A DNA stretch of 44,585 nucleotides from an uncultured Clostridium sp. (GCA_934755305.1 CAKVLD010000021.1:1-44585), one strand, 5' to 3'; counted from the first letter of the stretch, positions 7,031-15,820 are shown. Notes: generated by a model from the sequence alone, not told the origin. Program-made: numbers and translations.

Positions 7031-8506
7031 ATGAGAAATATATTAAAGGTGGAAAACTTGAATGTAAGTAATAATGGTACAAATATACTAAATAATATAT
7101 CCTTTGAAGTAAATGAAGGTGAAATCTTAGGTATAGTAGGGGAAAGTGGTTCTGGAAAAAGTACTTTACTTAGAGCTATTACAAGACTTATGAGAGAAGA
7201 GGAAGAGATAACTTCTGGGAAAGTTCTTTTTAAAGGTGAAGATATTTTAAATATTTCCAAGGAAGAAATGAGAAAGATTAGAGGAAGAGATATAGGCGTT
7301 ATATTTCAAAATCCTGGCTCTACAATAAATCCTATAAGGAAGATAGGAAAAGAATTTATAAGTACTATGAAAAGCCATTTTAAAATTAAAAATAATGTGG
7401 TTAAGGAAAAAGCATTAGACATGTTAAATAAAGTTAATTTAAAACATGGAGAATGTATATATGATAGCTATATATTTGAATTAAGTGGTGGAATGAAGCA
7501 AAGATCAGCTATAGCCTTGTCTATGGTAATGAATCCTACACTTTTAGTAGGAGATGAAATAACTAGTGCTTTAGATTCAAAGTCAGAAATGGAAGTACTA
7601 AAGCAAATTAAAAATCTTAGAGATAAGGAAGGAATTTCTGTTATTTTAGTTACTCATAGCATGAAGGTAATAGAAGAAATTGCTGATAAGGTATGTGTAA
7701 TGTACAAAGGTGAGATAGTTGAGTATGGAAGAGCTGAAGAAATATTAAAAAATCCAAAGGATAATTATACTAAATCTTTAGTTAATGCCACTCCAATATA
7801 TAAAGAAAATAGTATTGTTGGTGATGAAGTTATATTAGAATGTAAAAATCTTAAAAAGTCATATAAGAAAAAAGATCATCTTCATATTGCAGCAGATAAT
7901 ATTAATTTGAAACTTAAAAAAGGAGAAATTTTAGGAGTAGTTGGAGAAAGTGGTTCTGGAAAAAGTACTTTATCTAGATTAATTATGAATTTAGAAAAAC
8001 TAGATTCGGGAGAAATATTGTTTGAAGGAAAAAATATTTCTAATAAAAGAGGTAAAGCTCTAAGAAAAGTATATAAAGATATTCAGATGGTATTTCAAGA
8101 TTCTACTGGATCTTTTAATCCTAAAATGACAATTGGTGATTCCATATACGAATATATATGTAATCTTTGTACTGTAAATCATAATGATAAGGATAAAGTA
8201 ATTGAAGATATTCTTGAAAAGGTAGGTTTAGATAAGGAATATAAAAATAGATATCCTTATGAATTAAGTGGAGGTCAGTGTCAAAGGGCAGCTATTGCTA
8301 GAGCTTTAGTCACACATCCTAAAGTTATTATACTTGATGAAGCTACAAGTGCTTTAGATGTATTAGTTCAAAAAAGAATTATAGAGTTATTAAGAAAAGT
8401 ACATAAAGAATCTAATCTATCTTACATATTTATATGTCATGATAAAGAATTAGTTAATAGATTTTCTGATAGAGTAGTGCGTATAGAAAATGGTAAGTTA
8501 AAATAA
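7031..8506 (+). CDS. Fused double ATPase of the Dpp-type importer (DppD-DppF in one chain)
   Basis: A 491-residue cytoplasmic protein containing two complete ABC ATPase domains. Domain 1 (about 1-255): Walker A GESGSGKST 37-45, signature LSGGMKQR, Walker B LLVGDEITSALD. Domain 2 (about 265-491): Walker A near 305-313, signature LSGGQCQR, Walker B VIILDEATSALD. The two Walker A regions share a 27-nt identical DNA stretch. Most Opp/Dpp systems use two separate ATPase genes; fusion is known in GsiA- and YejF-like systems. Domain 1 lacks most of the usual C-terminal extension with the cysteine-rich motif. It is the last gene of the operon, 10 nt after the binding protein, followed by a strong terminator. 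It energises import through the two permeases. Confidence 0.92.
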   Translation: MRNILKVENLNVSNNGTNILNNISFEVNEGEILGIVGESGSGKSTLLRAITRLMREEEEITSGKVLFKGEDILNISKEEMRKIRGRDIGVIFQNPGSTINPIRKIGKEFISTMKSHFKIKNNVVKEKALDMLNKVNLKHGECIYDSYIFELSGGMKQRSAIALSMVMNPTLLVGDEITSALDSKSEMEVLKQIKNLRDKEGISVILVTHSMKVIEEIADKVCVMYKGEIVEYGRAEEILKNPKDNYTKSLVNATPIYKENSIVGDEVILECKNLKKSYKKKDHLHIAADNINLKLKKGEILGVVGESGSGKSTLSRLIMNLEKLDSGEILFEGKNISNKRGKALRKVYKDIQMVFQDSTGSFNPKMTIGDSIYEYICNLCTVNHNDKDKVIEDILEKVGLDKEYKNRYPYELSGGQCQRAAIARALVTHPKVIILDEATSALDVLVQKRIIELLRKVHKESNLSYIFICHDKELVNRFSDRVVRIENGKLK

Positions 8507-8546
8507 AAAAGTGAGCATCCTTAAATTTTAAAGGATGTTCACTTTT
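8507..8546 (+). terminator. Terminator of the uptake operon
   Basis: Stem GTGAGCATCCTT / AAGGATGTTCAC (8511-8522 and 8531-8542, one G-U) with flanking A's pairing to TTTT and further T's at 8550-8555. It lies directly after the ATPase stop codon. Confidence 0.8.
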
Positions 8547-8577
8547 GTCATTTTTATATATAATTAAGACTATTTAG

Positions 8578-8606
8578 TTGACAAGAATAATAAATTGAAG
8601 TATATT
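8578..8606 (+). promoter_or_regulatory. Sigma-A promoter of the symporter gene
   Basis: Consensus -35 TTGACA (8578-8583), 17-nt spacer, -10 TATATT (8601-8606). Predicted start is near 8613, about 60 nt before the coding region. Confidence 0.7.
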
Positions 8607-8620
8607 AGGGACTATATCAG

Positions 8621-8636
8621 AAATACATGTGTATTT
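8621..8636. promoter_or_regulatory. Perfect 7-2-7 palindrome at the start of the symporter transcript
   Basis: AAATACA TG TGTATTT is a perfect inverted repeat beginning about 8 nt after the predicted transcription start. Its position suits a repressor operator, or it could fold with the downstream ACACAT at 8646-8651 as an RNA structure before the AAGGGGG ribosome site. I do not recognise the regulator. Confidence 0.4.
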
Positions 8637-8673
8637 AGTGGAGAAACACATTGCAAAAAGGGGGCAATAATTA

Positions 8674-9840
8674 ATGAAGAAATTATCATTAATTGGAAGA
8701 ATAGTAGTCTGTTTAGTGTTAGGAATATTAATAGGTTTAGGGTGTCAAGCAATAGAGCTTGAAGTTCCAATAAAAATATTGGTAACTATAAGTGGATTGT
8801 TTGGAAACTTTTTATCCTTTATAATTCCTTTAATTATTATAGCTTTTATAGTACCAGGCATAGCATCTTTAGGTAAGAAATCGGGAAAAGGTCTATTAAT
8901 TACAACAATACTAGCTTATATTTCAACTATTACTGCGGGTATATTAGCATATTTAGTAAGTATGGCTATATTACCAAAGTTTTTAAAGGGAAATATATTA
9001 CTTGGAGAACAGGTTCAAGGTGTTTCGGCTATTTTTACAATAGAAATGCCAGCAATAATGAATGTAATGTCTGCACTTATATTAGCTTTTATATTAGGTA
9101 TAGGTTTATCAAAAATTGAAGATAGTAAACTTTTGGTAGTATTTGAGGAATTTGGTGAAATAGTATTAAAGGTTATAAAAGGAATATTGATACCTTTTGT
9201 ACCTGTATATATAGGATGTATATTTTCAAATTTGGCTTATAATGGTGAAATAGTAGAAACTTTAAGGTCTTTTGCTATAGTATATGTAGTATTATTTTCT
9301 CTGCAAGCTATATATATATTATTGCAATATTTAATAGCGGGAAGTATTAAAAAAGAAAATCCATTTAAGTTATTAAAAAATATGATTCCAGCATATTTAA
9401 CAGCTGTAGGTACTCAATCATCAGCAGCAACAATTCCTGTAACACTTGAAAGTGTTAGAAAAAATAATGTTTCAGATGAAGTTAAAGATTTTGTAGTTCC
9501 TTTATGTGCTACTATACATTTAGTAGGAGATACTATTACTTTAGTAGTAACATCAATGGCAGTAATGTACATGAATGGTCAAGAACCTACTTTTAAAGCT
9601 ATACTTCCATTTATATTTATGCTAGGTATAACTATGATAGCAGCACCAGGAATTCCAGGTGGTGGAGTTATGGCAGCTTTAGGACTTTTAGAGACAATGT
9701 TTGGTTTTGGAACTGTAGAAAAACCAATAATGATAGCACTTCATGCAGCTCAAGATAGTTTTGGTACAGCCACTAATATAACTGGTGATGGGGCTATAGC
9801 CATTATTGTTGATTATATCTTAAATAAAAAGAATAAGTAA
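8674..9840 (+). CDS. Dicarboxylate/amino acid:cation symporter (DAACS family)
   Basis: A 388-residue membrane protein with the glutamate-transporter fold. Seen: SFIIPLIIIAFIVPGIASLG (about 48-67) matching the third membrane segment; the serine-rich hairpin AVGTQSSAATIPVTLES at about 246-262; PLCATIHLVGDT in place of the usual PLGATINMDGT; and the second hairpin APGIPGGGVMA near 327. Members import glutamate, aspartate, C4-dicarboxylates, serine/threonine or cystine with Na+ or H+. The altered PLCATIHLVGDT suggests a substrate other than the classical one, but this is only an inference. The ATG at 8674 follows AAGGGGG. The gene is monocistronic between its own promoter and terminator. Confidence 0.88.
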   Translation: MKKLSLIGRIVVCLVLGILIGLGCQAIELEVPIKILVTISGLFGNFLSFIIPLIIIAFIVPGIASLGKKSGKGLLITTILAYISTITAGILAYLVSMAILPKFLKGNILLGEQVQGVSAIFTIEMPAIMNVMSALILAFILGIGLSKIEDSKLLVVFEEFGEIVLKVIKGILIPFVPVYIGCIFSNLAYNGEIVETLRSFAIVYVVLFSLQAIYILLQYLIAGSIKKENPFKLLKNMIPAYLTAVGTQSSAATIPVTLESVRKNNVSDEVKDFVVPLCATIHLVGDTITLVVTSMAVMYMNGQEPTFKAILPFIFMLGITMIAAPGIPGGGVMAALGLLETMFGFGTVEKPIMIALHAAQDSFGTATNITGDGAIAIIVDYILNKKNK

Positions 9841-9866
9841 AATATTATAAGCAAAGAAGTGATATG

Positions 9867-9922
9867 ATACCTCCAAAGTAGACATAGTAAATAACTAAAA
9901 GTCTACTTTGGAGGTATTTTTA
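9867..9922 (+). terminator. Strong terminator after the symporter gene
   Basis: A perfect 17-bp inverted repeat (ATACCTCCAAAGTAGAC at 9867-9883 and its complement at 9901-9917) runs into TTTTTATT. It also insulates the polysaccharide operon that follows. Confidence 0.85.
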
Positions 9923-9971
9923 TTGCCATAAGAACATTAAACTAACATAAAAAAACATATTTAAATATATG

Positions 9972-9984
9972 TATAATGTATAAT
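9972..9984 (+). promoter_or_regulatory. Likely -10 region(s) of the polysaccharide operon
   Basis: Two overlapping candidates, TATAAT at 9972-9977 and TATAAT at 9979-9984, lie about 90 nt before the first gene. No convincing -35 is visible (the upstream stretch is A-rich). They are the only good -10 matches in the 145 bases between the preceding terminator and the ATG at 10069. Confidence 0.35.
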
Positions 9985-10068
9985 CCTTAAACAAATACAT
10001 ATTAAATGTCATATTAACTACTAAAAATACATAGTAATTAAATATAGCAATTAAGGAGTAAAGATATA

Positions 10069-10761
10069 ATGGGAGACAGAGAAATAAGACTAGATGATAT
10101 AATTCACGCTTTAAAAAAAAGAGTTAAGTTAATAGCTTTAATAACATTAGTAATAACATTTGCTACAATTATTGCAGCATTTTTTATTATTGAGCCTAAA
10201 TATAAAGTAAATACTACTTTATTTGTAGGAAAAGAAGAAGGAAGTATAGGAGATAATAAAACCAAAGACTACAGTAGTAATGATATACAAATGTATCAAA
10301 AAACATTAGATACATTTGCAACTATAATTGGTACAAATACTTTTGTTAAAGATTCCTTAAAGGAAAGTAAAATTGACGTACCAGTTAATAATGTTATTAA
10401 AAATTTAGAAGTTAGTGCTAAGTCTAATACTCAAATTTTAAGTATTTCTTACAAAGATACAGATCCAGTTATGACTAGTAGAATTTTAGCCTCTATAGCA
10501 AATAGATTTGAAGTATACGCCACTGAACTTATTCCAAATGTAAATGTTAAGATTATAGAAGAAGTTGTAGTGCCAGAAAAACCTGTGTCACCTAATAAAA
10601 AATTATATATAGCACTGGCTTTAATTTTAGGTGTCTTAGGGGGAAGTGTAATAGCTATAAGTATAGATTTTTTAGATAGTACTTTTGAAAATAAAAGCGA
10701 ATTAGAAGAGGCTTTAGGAGTTGTAGTACTTGGAGATATACCTAATTTAGAAAGTAATTAA
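10069..10761 (+). CDS. Polysaccharide co-polymerase / chain-length determinant (Wzz, CpsC/CapA type)
   Basis: A 230-residue membrane protein with two transmembrane segments (about 20-42 and 178-200), an extracytoplasmic region between them and a proline-rich stretch VVPEKPVSPNKK just before the second segment, all typical of Wzz proteins of Gram-positive bacteria. Such proteins set polymer length and activate the partner tyrosine kinase, which here is encoded 14 nt downstream. It has a good ribosome site (AAGGAG) before ATG 10069 and is the first gene of the operon. An A8 tract at 10113-10120 lies in frame near its start. Confidence 0.88.
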   Translation: MGDREIRLDDIIHALKKRVKLIALITLVITFATIIAAFFIIEPKYKVNTTLFVGKEEGSIGDNKTKDYSSNDIQMYQKTLDTFATIIGTNTFVKDSLKESKIDVPVNNVIKNLEVSAKSNTQILSISYKDTDPVMTSRILASIANRFEVYATELIPNVNVKIIEEVVVPEKPVSPNKKLYIALALILGVLGGSVIAISIDFLDSTFENKSELEEALGVVVLGDIPNLESN

Positions 10762-10775
10762 AAGGAGAGTTTTAG

Positions 10776-11456
10776 ATGTTTATAGTGGAAGATGACCCTA
10801 AATCTGTAATTGCAGAATCCTATAAAACTTTAAGAACAAATATTCAATATTCATCCTTAGATAAAAAATTACAAACTATAGTAGTAACTAGTTCAGAACC
10901 AGGAGAAGGAAAAACTACTACAGCTTGTAACCTTGCTTTATCTTTTGCTCAGTCAAGTAAAAAAACCTTACTTATAGATTGTGATTTAAGAAAACCAACT
11001 ATTCATAAACAATTCAAAATATCAAATTTAGTAGGTCTTTCGGATGTATTAATAGAAAAAGAAGAAGTAAAAAATATTTTGGTTAATTATAATGATTTTT
11101 TAGATGTATTATCATCTGGTCATATATCACCTAATCCTTCAGAAATGCTTAGTTCAAATGCTATGTCTAACTTATTAAATGAATTAAAAGAAGAATATGA
11201 AGTAATAATACTAGATTCAGCTCCTTTACTTGCAGTTACAGATGCACAATTACTTTCAGTAAAAGCAGATGGAACTATATTAGTAGTAAAGGCTGATAAA
11301 ACAAAAAAAGATTGTGTAGTTCAAGCTAAAGGACTTTTAGAAAAAGTGAATGCTAATCTTTTAGGACTTGTATTAAATAAAGTAGAGAGAGCTTCAAGAA
11401 AATATTATTATTACTATGGTGAAGATGGAGAAAAAAGAAAAAAGAAGAATAAATAA
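10776..11456 (+). CDS. CpsD/CapB-family bacterial tyrosine kinase
   Basis: A 226-residue cytoplasmic BY-kinase. Seen: ESYKTLRTNIQYS at the N-terminus, Walker A PGEGKTTT (about 42-49), Walker A' LLIDCDLRKP (about 70-79), Walker B-type VIILDSAPLL near 145, and a C-terminal tyrosine cluster (YYYYY near 208-212) followed by a lysine-rich tail. The cluster is the usual autophosphorylation site. It works with the co-polymerase encoded just upstream to control chain length and export. The customary partner phosphatase gene (CpsB/YwqE or Wzb type) is not present in this operon. Confidence 0.92.
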   Translation: MFIVEDDPKSVIAESYKTLRTNIQYSSLDKKLQTIVVTSSEPGEGKTTTACNLALSFAQSSKKTLLIDCDLRKPTIHKQFKISNLVGLSDVLIEKEEVKNILVNYNDFLDVLSSGHISPNPSEMLSSNAMSNLLNELKEEYEVIILDSAPLLAVTDAQLLSVKADGTILVVKADKTKKDCVVQAKGLLEKVNANLLGLVLNKVERASRKYYYYYGEDGEKRKKKNK

Positions 11457-11482
11457 AATAGTTAATAAGGGACTGTGAGACA

Positions 11483-13378
11483 TTGAAAATAAATATTAGT
11501 ATAAGAAAATGTAGTTTGCTTTTAATTGATTTTATATCTATTGCAGTTGCATATTTTATTGGTTTTTGTGTTAGATTTAAATTTGTAAATACAAGTATGG
11601 AATTTGTATTGCAGATGTATAAATCTAATTATATAAAAATATTAGTAATATCTTTAATATTTATAATGATTTTTTCTATAAGCAATCAATATAAAAATAT
11701 ATGGCAATTAGCAAGTATAGATGAATTTTTATCAGGGGTTATAGGAAGTATATTATCATTATCATTAGTGTTAATAATCTCTTTATTTGATAAAAAAAGA
11801 ATACCCTTATTAGTATCAGTAATTGCAACAGTAATAATAATGTGTATAACATTAGGTGTTAGAATTAGTTATAGGGTATTAAAACGTGTCAAATGCAATA
11901 TTGAAATAAAAAGAGATATCAACATAAAAAGAGTACTTGTAGTAGGTGCTGGTAGTGCAGGTGCTATTGTAATTAATGAATGCAAAAGAAATCCAAGTTG
12001 CAAGAAAAAGGTAGTAGCTTTAATAGATGATGATAAAAATAAACTTGGAACTTGTATATCAGGTGTAGAGGTTTTAGGTGATAGAAGTTTTATACCTTTG
12101 GTAGTACAAAATGAAGCTATAGAAGAGGTTATAATTGCTATTAGACATTTAAGTGTAAAAGAACTTAGAGATATTTTAGATATATGCAAGTCGGTTAAGG
12201 TGTCAATTAAGCTAGTTCCATCAATATCAGAAATTATAGATGGAAAATTTATTATGAAGAAAATTAGAGATGTAAGTGTAGAAGATTTATTAGATAGAGA
12301 TCCTATTAAGTTAGATTTAGGCGAAATATCAAATTACATAGAAGATAAAGTGGTTATGGTAACAGGAGGAGGAGGATCTATTGGTTCTGAATTGTGTAGG
12401 CAATTAGTAAAATTCCATCCAAGGGAACTAATTATTTTTGATATTTATGAAAATAATGCTTATGATATACAAAATGAATTATTGGCTATTAAAAGTGGTG
12501 TAAATATAAAAACTTTAATAGGTTCTGTAAGAGATAAGAAAAGGCTTAGAAGCATATTTTCTAAGTATGAACCAAATGTAGTTTTTCATGCAGCAGCCCA
12601 TAAACATGTTCCTCTTATGGAAGATAGTCCTATGGAGGCTATAAAAAATAATGTTATAGGAACATTAAATCTAGCTGAAGTAGCTGATGATTTTAGTGTG
12701 GAAAAGTTTGTATTAATTTCTACTGATAAAGCAGTTAATCCTACTAATGTAATGGGGGCTAGCAAGAGAATATGTGAAATGATAATTCAAGGTATAAATA
12801 AAGAAAGTACTACAGATTTTGTGGCGGTAAGGTTTGGAAACGTATTAGGATCTAATGGATCAGTAGTACCTTTATTTAAAAAGCAAATAGAAAAAGGTGG
12901 CCCTATAACTTTAACTCATAAAGATATTACTAGATATTTTATGACAATTCCAGAAGCTACTCAATTAGTACTTCAAGCAGGTGCATATGCTAAAGGTGGA
13001 GAGATATTTGTTCTAGATATGGGAAAACCAGTTAAAATATATGATTTAGCAGAAAATCTTATAAAGCTTTCAGGCCTTGAAATAGGTAAAGATATAGATA
13101 TAAAGATTACAGGCCTTAGGCCAGGAGAAAAGCTTTATGAGGAATTACTTATGAGTGAAGAAGGACTAAGGAAAACAGCTCATAAAAAAATTTTTATAGG
13201 TAAGCCAAATGATATAGACTTATCTAAATTGAAAAAAGGAATAAATGAGCTTATGAATTTAGTTAGTTTAGGTAATGTTCAAAATCTTAAAATTAAACTT
13301 AAGGAAATAGTTCCTACTTATAAATATATGGATGGGGGAAGTAATATTGTTTATATAAACAATAGGAAAAAATTATGA
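11483..13378 (+). CDS. pglF: Membrane-bound UDP-GlcNAc 4,6-dehydratase (PglF/CapD/WbpM type)
   Basis: A 631-residue protein with four N-terminal membrane segments (to about 130), a first Rossmann-like domain (VLVVGAGSAG near 155) and a catalytic extended-SDR domain starting with VTGGGGSIGSE near 290. The active-site region reads STDKAVNPTNVMGASKR (about 412-428), where the usual Tyr of SDR enzymes is Met, as known for this family. It converts UDP-GlcNAc to the 4-keto-6-deoxy sugar. The aminotransferase and PglC-PglD fusion encoded next indicate the bacillosamine branch. The start is TTG 11483 after AAGGGA, and the gene overlaps the aminotransferase gene by 4 nt. The same family also supplies QuiNAc/FucNAc-type pathways, but the neighbours favour bacillosamine. 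Confidence 0.88.
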   Translation: MKINISIRKCSLLLIDFISIAVAYFIGFCVRFKFVNTSMEFVLQMYKSNYIKILVISLIFIMIFSISNQYKNIWQLASIDEFLSGVIGSILSLSLVLIISLFDKKRIPLLVSVIATVIIMCITLGVRISYRVLKRVKCNIEIKRDINIKRVLVVGAGSAGAIVINECKRNPSCKKKVVALIDDDKNKLGTCISGVEVLGDRSFIPLVVQNEAIEEVIIAIRHLSVKELRDILDICKSVKVSIKLVPSISEIIDGKFIMKKIRDVSVEDLLDRDPIKLDLGEISNYIEDKVVMVTGGGGSIGSELCRQLVKFHPRELIIFDIYENNAYDIQNELLAIKSGVNIKTLIGSVRDKKRLRSIFSKYEPNVVFHAAAHKHVPLMEDSPMEAIKNNVIGTLNLAEVADDFSVEKFVLISTDKAVNPTNVMGASKRICEMIIQGINKESTTDFVAVRFGNVLGSNGSVVPLFKKQIEKGGPITLTHKDITRYFMTIPEATQLVLQAGAYAKGGEIFVLDMGKPVKIYDLAENLIKLSGLEIGKDIDIKITGLRPGEKLYEELLMSEEGLRKTAHKKIFIGKPNDIDLSKLKKGINELMNLVSLGNVQNLKIKLKEIVPTYKYMDGGSNIVYINNRKKL

Positions 13379-14511
13379 TTAAAAAAAAGATATTTTTATC
13401 TTCACCGCATATGGGAGGAGAAGAACAAAGATTTATAAGAGAAGCTTTTGATACTAACTGGATAGCACCTCTTGGCAAAAATGTAGATGAATTTGAAAAT
13501 GCTATAAGTAAGTATTTAAATATTAAAAGAGCTGTAGCAACTGTTTCTGGTACATCAGCTATTCATATGGCCTTAAAATGTGCTGGAGTAAATAAAGGAG
13601 ATATAGTATTTTGTTCAGCTTTAACTTTTTCGGCTAGTTGTAATCCCATAATTTATGAAGGTGCTATACCAGTATTTATAGATTCAGAAGAAAACTCATG
13701 GAATATGAGTCCTAAAGCATTAGAAAAAGCTTTTAATATATATAGATTTAATGGGAAATTACCCAAAGCAGTAATAGTTGTAGATTTATATGGAGAAAGT
13801 GCAGATTTTGATTCTATAAAAGAATTATGTAGAGAGTATAATGTAACAATAATTGAAGATTCAGCAGAAGCTTTAGGTTCAAAATATAAAGATAAGTATT
13901 GTGGAAGTTTAGGAGAGTATGGAGTATTTTCTTTTAATGGAAATAAGATAATTACTACATCTGGTGGTGGAGCCATAGTTTCTAATAATGAAGAAAAAAT
14001 GGATAAAACTAAGTTTTGGATTACTCAATCAAGAGAAAAGAAAAGATATTATGAACATAGGGAGCTTGGATATAACTATAGGATGTCTAATATAGTAGCT
14101 GGTATAGGAAGAGGTCAGCTTAAGGTATTAGATTCAAGGATAGAAAAGAAAAGATGGATTTATAATTATTATAAAGAAGCATTAAAAGATATAAAAGATG
14201 TAGAAATGAAACCAGATAGCTGTTATGGAAAAAGTAATCAGTGGTTAAGTTGTATTTTAATAAATAAAAATAGTAAGGTTAAACCTTTAGATTTGATCTT
14301 AAATTTGGAAAGGGAGTGTATAGAAGGCAGACATATATGGAAACCAATGAATATGCAGCCTTATTATAAAAAGTATGATTTCATAAGTACTAATAAGGGT
14401 ATATCAGTAGCTGAAGATATATTTAGTAGAGGTGTATGCCTACCTTCAGATACAAAAAATACTGAAGAAGATATGGAGAGAATAGTTAAGGTAATAAAAA
14501 GAACATTTTAG
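13375..14511 (+). CDS. pglE: PLP-dependent sugar aminotransferase (DegT/DnrJ/EryC1/StrS family), PglE-like
   Basis: A 378-residue fold-type I aminotransferase. Seen: ATVSGTSAIHMALKCAGV (about 55-72) for cofactor phosphate binding, EDSAEALGS near 162, and the catalytic lysine in FNGNKIITTSGGG (Lys191). The C-terminal substrate region includes LGYNYRMSNI. In UDP-bacillosamine synthesis this enzyme transfers an amino group from glutamate to C4 of the 4-keto sugar. It overlaps the dehydratase gene (ATG 13375 inside the end of that frame) and is 21 nt from the PglC-PglD gene. An A8 tract at 13381-13388 covers codons 3-5 and is in frame. Confidence 0.88.
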   Translation: MIKKKIFLSSPHMGGEEQRFIREAFDTNWIAPLGKNVDEFENAISKYLNIKRAVATVSGTSAIHMALKCAGVNKGDIVFCSALTFSASCNPIIYEGAIPVFIDSEENSWNMSPKALEKAFNIYRFNGKLPKAVIVVDLYGESADFDSIKELCREYNVTIIEDSAEALGSKYKDKYCGSLGEYGVFSFNGNKIITTSGGGAIVSNNEEKMDKTKFWITQSREKKRYYEHRELGYNYRMSNIVAGIGRGQLKVLDSRIEKKRWIYNYYKEALKDIKDVEMKPDSCYGKSNQWLSCILINKNSKVKPLDLILNLERECIEGRHIWKPMNMQPYYKKYDFISTNKGISVAEDIFSRGVCLPSDTKNTEEDMERIVKVIKRTF

Positions 14512-14532
14512 TAATTTTATAAGGAAGTTAAT

Positions 14533-15819
14533 ATGCAAAAAAAAGGAGCTTTATTATTAAAAAGGTTCTTTGATATCATTGTTTCTTTATGTGGAATAAT
14601 TGTATTATCACCTTTACTACTTGTTATATCTATATTAATTAAGGTGAATCTAGGTTCACCTATTTTTTTTGTACAAGAAAGAATTGGTAAAGGAAATAAG
14701 AAATTTAAATTAATCAAATTTAGAACTATGAGAGATTTAAAAGATAAAGATGGTAATGAAAAAGAAGATAAATACAGAATGACTAAATTAGGGAGCATAT
14801 TAAGAGCCTTAAGCATTGATGAGTTACCTGAGCTTATCAATATATTAAAAGGAGATATGAGTTTAATAGGACCAAGGCCTCTTCTAGTAGAGTATTTACC
14901 TTTTTATAGTAAAGAACAAATTAGAAGACATGATGTTTTGCCAGGTCTTACAGGCTTTGCTCAGATTAATGGACGTAATAATATATCTTGGGAAAAAAGA
15001 TTTGAGTTTGATTTGTATTATGTAGATAATTGGAGCTTGAACTTAGATATAAAGATATTTTTAAAAACTATATTTAAAGTATTAAAAAGAGAAGGAGTTA
15101 GTAAAGAGGGGGAAGTTACTATGGATAGATTTTCAGGAAATAACAATGTTGAGAATAAGGAAATTAAAGATATTGTTATTATTGGAGCTGGTGGCTTTGG
15201 AAGAGAAATAGTTTGGTTAATTAGTTCTATAAATAAGGACAAAAGGTTATGGAATTTAATTGGCTTTATTGATGAAGATGAAAGTAAAATTGGAAAGATA
15301 ATAAATGGATATAAGGTTCTAGGAAATCTAGAGTATTTTAAAGATAATAGAAATATTTATTATGTATGTGCTATAGGTAATGCAAAATCAAGAAAAGAAG
15401 TGGTAGAAAAGTGTAGAGAGTATAAAATAAAAGCTGCAACATTAATAGATCCATCAGTAAAAATGGATAAAGAATCTTGTAGTATAGGAGAAGGTTCAAT
15501 TATATGTGCAGGTAATATATTAACTACTAATATAAATATAAAGGATCATATAATTATTAATTTAAGTTGTACAATTGGACATGATGTGGTTATAGAAGAT
15601 TTTGTAACAATATATCCAGGAGTTAATGTTTCAGGAAATTGTAATTTAGGAAGTTGTAGCGAATTAGGAACAGGAAGTAAAATTATTGAAGGTAAGTCTA
15701 TAGGAAGTAATAGCATAATTGGTGCAGGAACTGTAGTTATAAGAGATATTAAAGATAATTGTACAGCAGTAGGAGTACCAGCAAAAATAATTAAAGATAA
15801 AGATAGAATGGAAAATTAG
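14533..15819 (+). CDS. pglC-pglD: Bifunctional initiating phosphoglycosyl transferase / UDP-4-amino-sugar N-acetyltransferase (PglC-PglD fusion)
   Basis: A 428-residue fusion. The N-terminal part (1 to about 195) is a monotopic phosphoglycosyl transferase: membrane helix at about 10-32, KLIKFRTM, the catalytic Asp96-Glu97 in SIDELPEL, and LIGPRPL. It moves phospho-sugar from the UDP-sugar to undecaprenyl phosphate. The C-terminal part (about 213-428) has a Rossmann start (IVIIGAGGFGRE) and a left-handed beta-helix of hexapeptide repeats with the acetyltransferase His in CTIGHDV. It makes UDP-diacetylbacillosamine with acetyl-CoA. Separate pglC and pglD are usual; a fused form is known in Neisseria (PglB). 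The linker is about 20 residues. An A8 tract at 14537-14544 lies at codons 2-4, in frame. Confidence 0.9.
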   Translation: MQKKGALLLKRFFDIIVSLCGIIVLSPLLLVISILIKVNLGSPIFFVQERIGKGNKKFKLIKFRTMRDLKDKDGNEKEDKYRMTKLGSILRALSIDELPELINILKGDMSLIGPRPLLVEYLPFYSKEQIRRHDVLPGLTGFAQINGRNNISWEKRFEFDLYYVDNWSLNLDIKIFLKTIFKVLKREGVSKEGEVTMDRFSGNNNVENKEIKDIVIIGAGGFGREIVWLISSINKDKRLWNLIGFIDEDESKIGKIINGYKVLGNLEYFKDNRNIYYVCAIGNAKSRKEVVEKCREYKIKAATLIDPSVKMDKESCSIGEGSIICAGNILTTNINIKDHIIINLSCTIGHDVVIEDFVTIYPGVNVSGNCNLGSCSELGTGSKIIEGKSIGSNSIIGAGTVVIRDIKDNCTAVGVPAKIIKDKDRMEN

Positions 15820-15820
15820 T

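Noticed and set aside
7943..7975. 27-nt exact repeat between the two ATPase domains
   Set aside because: It encodes the constrained Walker A motif in both domains, so it does not need a recent recombination event.
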